Assembly (NCBI GenBank): GCA_030144725.1
Contig: JASKMD010000031.1
Location: 575,501 to 639,500 of the forward strand
Origin: Haematococcus lacustris
Taxonomy: Eukaryota > Chlorophyta > Chlorophyceae > Chlamydomonadales > Haematococcaceae
Direction of reading: 5' to 3'
Length of the DNA: 64,000 nt
A program made the translations under genes and the position numbers. The notes beneath the pieces were generated by a model. That model made no database searches and had not been told where the DNA came from. It saw only the letters and a list, made by a program, of their open reading frames with translations. Positions 48,002 to 58,088 of this stretch are shown here, piece by piece (positions within the stretch are counted from its first letter, which is position 1; every line of letters starts with the position of its first letter).

Positions 48002-48070
48002 GGGGAACACTCGCATCCCACGGCAAGGCATGGCCTCTACACTCCATAGCAAAGCCCCGCGGTGGTGCCA
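48002..48070 (-). repeat. Dispersed repeat, partner at 7761-7828
   Basis: Reverse complement of the 7761-7828 repeat. Neither copy has an obvious coding frame. Confidence 0.5.
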
Positions 48071-48324
48071 GGTGCATGCTACACTGCAAGCTGGGCTGGC
48101 CGTCACGCAGCAAGTTCGCTATGTTGAAAAGGTGCGTTGTGAAGCGCTGCTTGCCACTTGACAGCAACAACCGCTGGCCGGCCGGAACAGTATAAAACCC
48201 CATGTTTGCTTGGGTCATGGGCCACTGATTTGTGCACTTTGTGCATTTGCGCTAGCGGCGCTCAACGACATCTTCCCTGCCCGGCCAGGCTCCAGCCTCT
48301 CATTCGGTGTAGGGTGTAGCCCAA

Positions 48325-49371
48325 ATGATTCGTTCATTCTCTCAGCTCCTGCCCCAGGCATTGCGCGCAACATGGTTACCGTCGGGGGCTGCCCGAGGTT
48401 TCCGCGCTGTCGCTGATGTGGAAATCAACCTAGACGACCGCGAGACATTAAAGAAGTACGTGGGTGTGCGAGACCACCTGAGCAAGGAACCTGGCACTCG
48501 AGCACGGTTCATCACGGCCATTCGAGACCTGCTCGAGGTCGCGAAGACTCTGCCAGTGGACGCTGACTATCGCAAGGCCGTGGAAGCCACTGCGCATTAC
48601 CGGTTGAAGGTGGTGGAGGCCAATGCAGCTGAGGCGGATGTGGAGGAAGTGCTGGATGCACACATTGAGGAGCTAATGAGCGAGTGTAAGGAGGAGAGCC
48701 GATTGATATCACTCATGAACGGTGCGGGCAACAGCAGTGGTGACCTCTCCCTAACCTCTCTTATTTAGCTTGCTGTGCTTGGATGTGCAGAAAACCGTCC
48801 CTGGGATGTGCCTTCCTCGTACACGGTGAGATAGCAAAGATGGAGTCAGGGCACGCAACATACGCATACAGGATAGCAGGTGACTGTGCAGCACTGGGGC
48901 AGGGGCAAGCTCAGGAGCAGCCCCGGTTTCCAGGCAGCAAGGAACAGGAAACCAATCTTTCCTCTTGAGCCTCTGTGGCTCTCTGCAGCATGTGCACAAA
49001 GTGCGTAGCCAATGGGTATGGGACATGAAGTATTGACACATGAAGCCTGTGTCATTGCAGTTGCACTCCTGACATGGGATGGGAGGAGCCAGGATACCCG
49101 TAAACGTCTAGTGTGTAGTGTATGGTGGACTTCGAGCAAGCAAGCAGCATCACTTCCAGCCCATGTAAGCACTCAACCTTGTTGCTGCTACATGCCCATG
49201 CGGCAGCAGAGACACTCATCATAGGCAACCTGCAATGGTCCCTTGTGTGAAACTAGCCCTGCATGCCCACACCATGGTGCTGTTGTAGCAACGCATGTGC
49301 TCGGCATCCTGCAGGTCCCCATATTTGACTACCACGATGCTGCCGACATCCTCAATGCTGCCAAGAAGTAG
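48325..49371 (+). CDS. NDUFA5: Mitochondrial complex I subunit NDUFA5 (B13 type)
   Basis: Three exons join in phase: 48325-48721, 48791-48825 (a 35-bp exon) and 49315-49371; 162 residues. The N-terminus is basic and amphipathic (MIRSFSQLLPQALRATW), a typical mitochondrial presequence. The mature part has the ETC complex I subunit signature: DRETLKKYVGV, a helix with AIRDLLEVAKTLP, YRKAVEATAHYRLKVVEAN, and IEELMSECKEESRLISLMN, ending with ENRPWDVP and FDYHDAADIL. The order and spacing match NDUFA5, an accessory subunit of the matrix arm of NADH:ubiquinone oxidoreductase. Without the micro-exon the frame would run into a stop, and with it the Pro-Trp of the family C-terminus is restored, which supports this model. 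TGTAA lies about 350 bp downstream. Confidence 0.9.
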
Positions 49372-49717
49372 AGTCCGATGCATCCATCAGAGCGTGCAGC
49401 AGCCACTGGGGCTGTGCTGATGGCGCTGGTGACACACCGCGACCTGACTGTCAGGCTCATGAAGGCAGGCCCTGTGATTGTAGTGACTGTGCCAAGTCTG
49501 CGTGCAGCAGAACCCTATCTGGATTACAGCCCCTCTATACCATGTAGGGAAGAGATGTGTGTGCGATGCAGCTGAGGTGAGCAGGTGTGCTGGCGAGGCT
49601 TACTAGGGCCTGCAAGTTGTGAACTGGGCAGGCAGGTGCAGCACGTTGGTACGAGTATAACGAACTAAGGGAATTGTGTGGAGACCTAGTCACCCAGGCT
49701 AGCACACTTTTTCAGGT

Positions 49718-49722
49718 TGTAA
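49718..49722 (+). terminator. TGTAA poly(A) signal, NDUFA5
   Basis: Algal poly(A) signal about 350 bp after the NDUFA5 stop; the association is positional. Confidence 0.4.
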
Positions 49723-49984
49723 TGTTTGCCGAGCATGTCCTGACTGTGTGGCAGAGTTTACTCAACGGGAAAGAGGTAGCAACAGCTTTGCCCTGCCCAG
49801 CCCAGCCCAGCCCAGGGTGAGTGTATACTATGGGCGCTGATATAGCTCACATTTCAACCCTAAACACTAAACATGGCCGCGTGCAAAGAAGTCCTAGTCA
49901 TGTAAGACACGTCTGTCATGCTGCCGTATGTCACGAAATGAATTGAAAGGGGAGTGCGGCTTTGCACGCCATCCACGTCAGCAG

Positions 49985-50562
49985 GTGCCTGGAGATATGG
50001 CAGGACCCCAACTCCCCAGCATCCCCACCTAAGGGTGCAGGCAGGGGCAATGGCACATGTCACTGGGCGCTAACCTGCCCCCCGCCCTTCATCCTCACCC
50101 CCATTGCTGGACCAGTTGCACGTGTCATCAACTTGGCTAACCGGGCCTTGCTTGGAGTTTGCAGCGAGCTAGGCCTGACCAAAGCCATTGAGGCAGCCTT
50201 TCTAGACAGACAAGCTGGCCAACAAGAGGTTTGGGTTTGATAGGCGAATTCTTACTAATGTGTGTGTGTGTGTATGTGCACACTACACACGCCCCTACCC
50301 CCATCCCAGCCCAAGGAGTTGCGGCCCCTCAGGCTCCTCTGGCAACAGCAGCAGCCCACCAGCAGGCCCCTCTAGCAGCAACAGCAGCAACAAGCGCCCA
50401 CCAGCAGATCTAGACAAGGGCCTGGCTGACAAGCGGGCATTGCGGTTGGACCCAGCCACCCAGATGGGTATGGGTTTGGCCCGTGGCGCTATCCAGGCAG
50501 TTAGCGCAGCCTTGGGGTGTGGGATAAGGATGGTATACTGGACAACTTCTACTGGTTCAAGC
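49985..50562 (+). CDS. Unresolved exons of an unrecognised protein
   Basis: After an acceptor-like CAGCAG at 49984, an open stretch reads LEIWQDPNSPASPP and later PVARVINLANRALLGVCSEL, up to a GTTTGG near 50228. A second open piece (50330-50520) has Ser/Pro/Asn-rich sequence then DKGLADKRALRLDPATQMG and ARGAIQAVSAALG. A third short frame at about 50520-50562 reads WDKDGILDNFYWFK. The pieces look coding by composition, but I cannot join them with certain splice sites or assign a family. They converge on the ISCU gene. Confidence 0.35.
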
Positions 50563-50588
50563 TGACCAGAAGCCACTGCGGGACACTT

Positions 50589-50593
50589 TTACA
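50589..50593 (-). terminator. TGTAA poly(A) signal, ISCU (minus strand)
   Basis: TTACA on the plus strand, about 280 bp beyond the ISCU stop. Confidence 0.45.
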
Positions 50594-50871
50594 GCTGTAG
50601 CTTATAATCAAGTCACATCCTTCATGCCCCATGCAATCATTGCTACACGACCCAACACTAGCCTAACACGCATTCAGTTGCTAGCAACAAAGTAAGTCCA
50701 TCCTGTGTCATACTTCTCCACAACAAGCCCCTTCCTATGCAAATCGCAATGAACTTCACACAACCCCGCTCCTCTCTTCATCCTGCATGTGTCCGGCCTA
50801 GCTAGTCACACCTCAGCCTTTCCAAGCATTGGCATAGCCATCTTCGTGCTGGCTTTTTGCTGGTGGTGCCC

Positions 50872-51622
50872 CTATGAGCTCGCAGTGGCTGCCCGCTTGG
50901 CTTGAATGTCCTTGACAGCAGCCTGCAAGCGAATGTACACAGATGCCACTGTGTGGCAGGATGTTGCTGCAGAACGTCACAGTTTGTGTGGGGTGGCAAA
51001 CGTAGCCTATGCTTTCACAATCAGGCATCAGCAAGGAAGGAGGGTGGGCTTGGGGGCCCCCTTGATACCCCTCTATCATACTTGCAATGGGGTTGCTTGT
51101 AAGCCTGCTCCTTCTGTTCCTGGGCCTACCTTGATGGCATCCTCAGCAAGCATGCTGCAGTGCAGCTTGACTGGGGGAAGGCTCAAGTGCTTGGCAATGT
51201 CACTGTTCTTGATCTTTACCACCTCATCCAGCGTCTTCCCTCTGATCCACTCAGTAGCCACGCTGCTGCTAGCAATGGCTGAGCCACACCCAAATGTCTT
51301 GAACTTTGAATCGATGATGTAGCCGTTCTCATCCACCTGTCCCAACAAACAGCCCTAGCTCAAAAGCTGAAGGGTCGACGTAGCAGGTGCACCTACAAAC
51401 CTTGATTTGAAGCTTCATGACGTCCCCGCACGCAGGAGCCCCAACCAAGCCAGTCCCTACGTCGGGATCATTCTTGTTCAGGGACCCTACGTTGCGTGGC
51501 TTCTCATAGTGGTCTACTACATTCTCGTGATATGCCCGCTGAGCTGTGCTCGGCAAGGCAGGCACAACCAAGCTCGTGCACTGAAGCGCGGAGCGGACGC
51601 TGGAGATAATTGCGAGTCTCAT
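50872..51622 (-). CDS. ISCU: Iron-sulfur cluster assembly scaffold ISCU/IscU, mitochondrial
   Basis: Three exons in phase: 51622-51401, 51336-51130, 50922-50872; 159 residues. The N-terminal 30 or so residues (MRLAIISSVRSALQ, then STAQRAYHENVV) form a mitochondrial presequence. The scaffold follows: HYEKPRNVGSLNKND, VGAPACGDVMKLQIK (first cluster Cys with the adjacent Asp), FKTFGCGSAIASSS (second Cys), and LPPVKLHCSMLAEDAIK (third Cys, with the LPPVK motif bound by the Hsp70/HscA-type chaperone). All three ligand cysteines are present, so it should be functional. ISCU assembles 2Fe-2S clusters on sulfur from the cysteine desulfurase NFS1. Start: the first ATG; an upstream in-frame TTG is ignored. 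Confidence 0.97.
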
Positions 51623-51929
51623 TGTAGACAACGTGCAGGAGCTTTAGGTCTCAAGTTGGAAAAGCTGGGCCAAAATTCTGTGACGTAGGATCATGGCATG
51701 GAAAAGGAATCATGGCCGCCTCAATAAATGTTGGGGGTCGCCACTGCCTGTCTGCACGGATGGGATATGTTCTAAAACTGGGATATCTATGCGTATAGCT
51801 CTTCAATAGGTGCGGCTTTGCCGCTGGTCCATGAAGCAATCGTTTGTCGGTTAGGAAGAACCTGCTGGTTCGGATTCACGCTACTCGACCCTTCCAACCC
51901 CTCGTGCACAGCAGGAAGCGTGTGCAGCC
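51623..51929. promoter_or_regulatory. 307-bp bidirectional promoter region (ISCU / RPL17)
   Basis: The start codons of the head-to-head ISCU and RPL17 genes are 307 bp apart, so both promoters must lie in or overlap this segment. I see no unambiguous TATA box; assignment is positional. Confidence 0.6.
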
Positions 51930-53068
51930 ATGGGCAAATACGCGCAAGAGCACAGCAATGCGAGCAAGAGCGCAAAGGTGACAAGCGCAGCCCCGCGTGA
52001 ACAGGGACTAGTCAGCATCAGGAACCTCGCGATGTACGTAGTGGGAGCAGCCTCCAGCATCCCCTGCCGGCTATGCTGGTGCATACGACCCAGTGTCAGC
52101 ATGAGAGACTGCTCTATAGGCGTAGTTCAACAAGGATGCTTGCTTTGTGGCGGCCAGCAGAAGCTCCCCTCTTTTTCTTTCTTACAGGCTCGCGGCTCGC
52201 ACTTGCGTGTGCACTTTAAGAACACCAGAGAGGTAGGCCTGTAGCCTGCAACCCAGTCATCAGCTCAGTCCGGCTAATGCGAGCTTGCATAGGGCAACCA
52301 ATTTTGTAGGCCGCCTTCGCCCTGCGCAAGCTGGACCTGACAAAGGCGAAGAAGTTCCTGGAGGATGTGCTTGATCACAAGCGCGCCGTCCCCTTCCGTC
52401 GTTTCAACGGAGGCGTAGGCCGATGCGCCCAGTCTAAGAACAGTGGCGCCCCAGCTGGTCAGGCTCGCTGGCCTGTGAAGTCAGCGGAGTTCTTGTTGAA
52501 CCTGCTGAAGAATGCTGAGAGCAACGCAGAGGTCCGTGCCCCTTGCTGCCAGATCTACTGCTCCAGTCAGCTTCATGCAGACAGGTGCTGATGCATACTT
52601 GGTGGTCTCGCTGGGCAGTGGCAGTGAATTGTGATGCCTTGCAGGTCAAGGGTTTGGATGTGGACAACCTGTTCATCTCCCACATCCAAGTCAACCGGGC
52701 CATGAGGCAGCGCAGGCGCACATACCGTGCGCACGGTCGCATCAACCCTTACATGTCATCCCCTTGCCATGTGGAATTGACTCTGGCTGAGAAGGAGGCA
52801 GCTGTGAAGGCTGAGAAGGTACTGCTCCTGGAGACAAGGGCCAGGCAGGGCAGAGTAGCTTTTTTCTTTCCAACCTGTGGTGCTAGCGCTTTGAGTGCAT
52901 AGCATGCCACAACATAAGCGGTCTGCCACTGTAGTCTCGAGTCCTCAAGACTTCGATTAGGTGCTGTATGCCACCCTCTGTTGTGTGCAGGATGGTAAGG
53001 GACCCAAGCTGAGCAAGAAGGTCCTGGCCATCAAGCTGCGCAGTGGGGCAATCTCCAAGAGTGCATGA
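51930..53068 (+). CDS. RPL17: 60S ribosomal protein L17 (uL22)
   Basis: Five exons in phase: 51930-51977, 52188-52232, 52310-52531, 52645-52818, 52991-53068; 188 residues. The eukaryotic uL22 sequence is clear: [65 protein letters not shown], and the near-invariant [20 protein letters not shown]. It is a component of the large cytosolic subunit whose extended hairpin lines the exit tunnel. The sixteen-residue first exon followed by small exons is typical of algal ribosomal protein genes. Length is as in other eukaryotes (human 184). Confidence 0.98.
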
Positions 53069-53387
53069 AGAGCTGTCACAAGGCCTGTTGCAGCCTTTTT
53101 AGCACCCTGATGCAGGGGCTTCTGGGCTGGCATGCTTCTGACAGGATGTGAGGGCCTGCGACGGTTCCAACTGACTACTATGGGTTGTAGGTTGCTTCCA
53201 TTCCACCTGCTTTACCTTCCCATGGCTAGGAAGAGATCCGGTGATATGGGCTGGAACAGGTCGGGGTGGGTTGGGTGGCCTTGGGTGGTAGCCACATGGC
53301 CAGCTTCCCACCCCCCAAGCAGTTGTCCAGCAAGTCAGCTCATGCACCAACCCATGTGTGGCCCCCCCTCCTCCCCCATTCCTTCGC

Positions 53388-53392
53388 TGTAA
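53388..53392 (+). terminator. TGTAA poly(A) signal, RPL17
   Basis: TGTAA about 320 bp after the RPL17 stop. Confidence 0.45.
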
Positions 53393-53543
53393 GTCAGGAA
53401 GCAGAAAGTAATAACATGGACATCAATCCAGTTGTGTGGCACTCGCCATTTTGATCAGATGTCTTGGGAAACCACTGCCGCCTAGGACAGTGCCACAGGC
53501 TTACTTTTTGATCTGCGTACCCTCGTGCTACATCAAATATATG

Positions 53544-53598
53544 CAAGAGTCGCAATCGAACACAGGCTGGGAGATCATTATTATAAAGGTTACTGCTA
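53544..53598 (+). repeat. Dispersed repeat, partner at 23552-23607
   Basis: See the partner entry. The two copies are direct repeats about 30 kb apart with no shared flanks. Confidence 0.5.
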
Positions 53599-54187
53599 GC
53601 GTGCCTACTGCACAATTCAGCTCCGCCCATTTGGTGTGTGTGCCGCTAGCGCATGGACGCAAAACCCTGGTTCAGCCAAGGAGCCTGCCGCGTCGCAGCC
53701 AATTTGGGACTGTGCTAAGCTATTGAACTTGAGGCGCTGACCAAGCAGGCTCAGTGGGCCCAGAATTGGTATCTGCGGACGGGGAGCCATCGTGCAGCCA
53801 AACAGCAGACCCCTCTCCCAGCACAAGCACGACCATCCTAGGCGGAAGCGGTCATCCAATGCTTGACACGTGGTAAGATTTTGGCAATTTGACGACAATT
53901 GAACCCTGGGCTTCTGTGGATGCTCCATAAGTTTTGTAGCCACTCTACCTTGCTTGACAGTGTGTGTCACGTCTCTTCATAGGCAGCCATTTACACAACC
54001 CTCTGCACGTTTGGGATGAAGTACTGCTAATCTGCGACACGGCTATACCACCAGCTGCTGCCCTTGCTGCTCCTGGGCTGTACCACCACCACCTGCCACA
54101 GGCTGTAAGAATAGGCCAGCAGGCTGGGTGCTCTAGGCTGCCCTAGCTGTCCAGCCAGCTGCAGTTGCTGCCAGCCCACCCTTGCAG

Positions 54188-56977
54188 GGCCCTCCGCAAT
54201 GGTGCAGACGAGCCTCCATCGCCCAGTTTTGAGAACTGGCAAGGTACGCACGCACACGTGTGGTGGAACTGGCGGCTGTCAGACCTCCTGCTGCCAGGGA
54301 GCCACAACTCAGGAGCTTTTGGACTGGCCCCTGCCCAGCAGCAGCCCTCCCTAGCTTGCCGCCTCCTGGCCACCCCACCCTTGCGCTGGGTGGCTGCACC
54401 ATGGACATTGACCCAGCATGCGGACACAGCACAGCAACTCAACGCAGGGGTACGCTTCCTGGTGAGTCCTACTTGCTGCTGCAGAGGCACAGGAGGAGCA
54501 GCCCATAGGCTGGACCCTTATCAGGGCATCTCTGTGGCCAGCTGTGGCTGTGCTGTCCCCTGCTGCCGCTGCCACTGTCCCTGCCCCTTTGTCGAGCTTC
54601 CACTGCTGCTGCAGCTCCTGGTGTGGTGAAAGTGTTAGTGGGGCAGAGTCTGGGCTTTGGGTGGATGTGTGGGTGGATGTGTGGGTGGATGTGTGGGTGG
54701 ATGTGTGGGTGGGTGGGTGCATGAGAGGGTGGGTGGGTGCGTGGCTGTGGGTGGGTGCGTGGCTGTGGGTGGGTGCGTGGGTGGATGTGTCGGCGTATGT
54801 GTGGGTGAGTGAGTGCGTGGGTGGGTGGGTGGGTCATGGGTGGCTGGATTGGTGGGTGGGCAGGGCCTTGAGCAGTCTTCCTCAGATTGCCACCCTCAGG
54901 TTGCGACTGGGCTACTGTTGATGACCATACTGTCTTCAGGATGTGCGAGTTGCTGTGGGGCAAGCTGCACGGCCTCAGTCCACCCCGCAGCTGCTGGTGG
55001 CCCACACACTATGCTGCGGCCCAGTGCAGCAGGTGTTTGAGCAAGTAGGTGCTGCAGCAACCTCAAGAGCTGCCATAGCAGCCTCACCAGCCTCATCAGC
55101 AGCCTAAGCTTCAGCCTCAGCAGCAACCTCAGCATCTGACTGAGCAACCTTCCTTGCCGCGTCTCCTTCTCAATAGGCTAGGTCAGGTGCATCCTACACC
55201 ACTGGCAGGCAAGGTTTGGGGCATAGGGGGCCTCTGCTGCCTGCCCTGCCCCCAGGTGGCTGACTGGCTGGACCACCACTCCCTGGAAGTGGTGGTCATG
55301 CGCATCTGCCTGGTGAGGAGGCGGCTGCAGCACCAGGGCGGCGCAGGAGGCCTACCGTGCTGCTTGCAGCCATGCTCCCCTTCTCTGCTTCAAAACTGAA
55401 GGAGGACCACCACCATCCATGACATACGAGCCCAGGGTTAGAGCAACAGGCATAGAGCCAGGGCCGGGGTAGCAGAGTGGTGGATCCCTAACCTTGTGCT
55501 CGCCCTTGACCCCTCCCTTGCCTCCCCTCCCCTCCCTTGCCCCCCACCCTCGTCCCCACTCCCTTGCCCTTGGCCTGCCCCTAAACTGATACCCTACACC
55601 CAATACCCCTGGCCCTGCACCCCTGCCCCCCCTGCCACCCTCCCCTCTCCCTGCAGGATTGGGCTCACCGGGAAACCTGGACTGCCGCAGCCTCCTCCTC
55701 CCTGCTGCACCTTCTGCACACTGCAGCCGCCCGCCACATCTTCCCCCGCTGCAGCCAGGCCAGCCCCACCGCCCCTGCCCTCACCCTGGGGCCTGGGGCT
55801 GCAGGGATGGCGCTCCCTCTTCCCACGAAAGCAGCTGGCTGTCGTGACTCACCCTCAGCAGCAGCAGCAGCAGCAGCAGCAGGCCCAGAGGACCTAGGGA
55901 GAAGGGGACAGGTGCAAGGCAAGGCTCAGTGGGTGTGGGATCAGCAGGATTATCAGCAGCAGCAGCAGCAGGTGAAGCCGGTACCTTTGCAGCAGTCCAT
56001 AAACCTGCAGCAATTGAGGCTGCGTTTGCAGTCAGCTGGAGACACGAGCACAGTCCAGCTGCCCACCTATGGCGAGGTGGTGTCCAAGGGAAGGAGGCTT
56101 CTAGTGTTGGCTGAGTTCCCGCTAGACCTGCAGCCGGCAACCGTGTTCATGGGCCTGGCTCATGATCCAGCCAAGCCGCCAGAGCAGAAGGCCCTGGAGC
56201 AGATGCAGGCCACAGCGCATCCTGTTATGGTGCAAGGCAGGGGGAGGCAGGAGGAGCAGGCAGGAGGAGCAGGCAGGAGGAGCATGGCCCCTGCAAAGGG
56301 AGGGGACTGGCAGGAGGTGGTGGGTAGGGTGTGGCCCCCTGGCTGCTGTTCACCCTTCTGGGCCAACAGCCCGTCAGCGCAAGGCACCTTGGAGGGGCTC
56401 TTGCACCAGATCCGGGCAGCACAGCAGCAGCTGCAGGGGCAGCGGGGCCAGCAGGAGCAGCAGGAGCAGCAGGAGCAGTGTGGCGGTGCTCAGTACAAGT
56501 GTAGTCGGTGAGTTGCCAGGCCTAGCCCAGTTCCTGTAGCAAAGGCTGTATTTACCTAGGCCTGCTGAAGGTTGCAGCTGGTCTTCGGGGGCCAAATGCT
56601 GCTGCTGCTGATGGCCATCCCGCACAACGACTGCATGCTGCACATATCAGCCCAAGGATTGAGTTGAAGCTTTGCGGGTCGCGGGTCGCAGGTGTGACCC
56701 CGGGAGTGAGCCGGACCTGCGGCCCATGCACTTCGCATCTTTCGCCATAACGCCCAACGCACTCTCCATCCTGTTGGAGACGACGCTCGGTGCGCTGACT
56801 GGCATAGGGTTTGGCTTGCGCGTGGATGCTCCTGCCATTATGGAGTTTCTTCCGGAGCTACTGGCCAACGACCTGCGGGGTGTGTTCGCAATAACAGTGG
56901 ATTGCGCGGCGGATGACTGGCAGGGCGTCGCTGCTATCGTGCAGGCCAACCTACGTCGATGCGCCAAGCAGGCGTAG
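54188..56977 (+). CDS. PLC-like (PI-PLC X domain type) phosphodiesterase, 5' end unresolved
   Basis: Phase-consistent exons: from 54188 to 54461, then 54940-55044, 55256-55312, 55657-56507 and 56692-56977. The N-terminal part has WRLSDLLLPGSHNSGAF, the PI-PLC X signature (xIPGTHNSG) with the first catalytic His. NAGVRFL-DVRVAV matches the conserved G-x-R-x-x-D-x-R strand, and LEVVVMRICL and DWAHRETWTAA fit later family blocks. RRLLVLAEFPLD resembles the buried strand near the domain end. The last exon, ending in CAKQA, contains LANDLRGVFAITVDCAAD. A Gln-rich insertion (about 55850-55970 and 56400-56480) is lineage-specific. Members are bacterial-type or PLCXD-like lipases. The second catalytic His is probable in HTLCC but not certain. 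No N-terminal methionine was identified in frame. Confidence 0.7.
54655..54845 (+). repeat. GGGTGGATGTGT / GGGTGGGTGCGT minisatellite
   Basis: Twelve-base units, four near-perfect (GTGGATGTGTGG) then degenerate GTGGGTGC forms, inside an intron of the PLC-like gene. The plus strand is G-rich with GGG runs, so it could fold as a G-quadruplex. Confidence 0.85.
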
Positions 56978-58088
56978 CGCCATGTGGGGTGATCCCGGTG
57001 CAGGTGTCAGGGCGCATGCATGCACTCATTGCACCTGGTCACCACCGTTCTGGCAGCCCGTGGCAGCAGCTGGTGGCGCAGCTCAGGAGCACCAGGGGCA
57101 GCAGCCAATGGTTTAGCCGTGTCGCAGATTAGCAGTACTTCATCCCACATGCTTACAGCTTGTGTAAGTGATTACCTATGGAGAGAACCGGTCAAGGAAG
57201 GTGTTTTGGCTACAATGGAGTTTATGGAGCGTTCCAGGGCATCCCAGGGTTTAGTCGTGGTCAGATCGTCAGGAACTCACCGTGCGTTAAGCATCGGATG
57301 CCCGCTATCCTGGAGTGGCAGTCGTTTCTGTAAGGATGTTCTTGCTGCAGGGCCGTGAGATATGTTCGATTTACAATAACAAAAGAACACCACCAAAACT
57401 GGCCAACCCTGGTCAGGATTTATCAGCTGCACCGCATTAGCACTTACATTTTTATATACGATGCACTGCAACCAATAAGCAAACCCCTTGCATCTGCCCC
57501 ATGCCCATCCCTTTGCACCATGTGCTTCAGTCTGTAGCGCCTATGAGTGCGAGCCTAGCAAAGTAATACACATATTCATGCGATGTGATCCATGCTTTGG
57601 AGTCGTGAGGTGAAGACCTGGCAATGTGCAGATGGGCTTCCTTGGGAGCCGTCAACCTAGCCTGCTTTGCACAACGCAGATGCAAATGGCGCGTACAACG
57701 CAAATGCAACATGTGTGCGCACATGGGAGTTGCCGAACTCACTACCTTACTGCTGCTGATGTTACGGTCCTTTACGCCAGCCGGCAATTACACCTGCGCC
57801 CCACCCTTGCACCGCCCCGTGCATCTGCCCCATGCCCGCCCCCTTGCACCAAGCGTACAGCGTGCTCCCCCTGACTATGACCCTGCAATGCCCAACATCC
57901 CTCGTTCCTAAACACAGGTCCGTGCCAATCCTTGCCTATCCCTCACACCCCCATCCTGCTGCAAAACCTGCTGCTGCCAGTGTACACGTGCCTATATGCT
58001 GCTGACCCCCCACAGCATAGAATACAATGTGCGAGGCCTAACAACGTGATAATCACGTACAGCTGCTGCAACTACTACTACGTGCAGC
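56978..58088. other. Convergent intergenic region with 3' ends of two genes
   Basis: TGTAA at 57163-57167 (+) could end the PLC-like transcript. TTACA at 57788-57792 is TGTAA on the minus strand, about 300 bp past the stop of the 853-aa gene. A CATCTGCCCCATGCCC motif is duplicated (57490 and 57823). No gene can be supported. Confidence 0.45.

Larger units (their letters stand above)
46816..48324. other. Region between Tic100 and NDUFA5, mostly mobile-element debris
   Basis: Holds the divergent promoters of both genes near its ends. Between lie a family B Fanzor end (47077-47146), a family A tail (47162-47346) and a dispersed repeat (48002-48070). No intact gene was found. Confidence 0.5.
53069..54187. 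other. Intergenic region, contains a dispersed repeat
   Basis: Holds the RPL17 3' untranslated region, the repeat at 53544-53598 and possibly the first exon of the PLC-like gene (an open stretch 53964-54105, + strand, ending at a GTAAGA donor). That exon is not in phase with the next under the simplest splice, so it is not included. Confidence 0.4.

Noticed and set aside
57527..57911. Overlapping frames on both strands between two convergent genes
   Set aside because: Short direct repeats and no conserved motif; better explained as 3' flanks.
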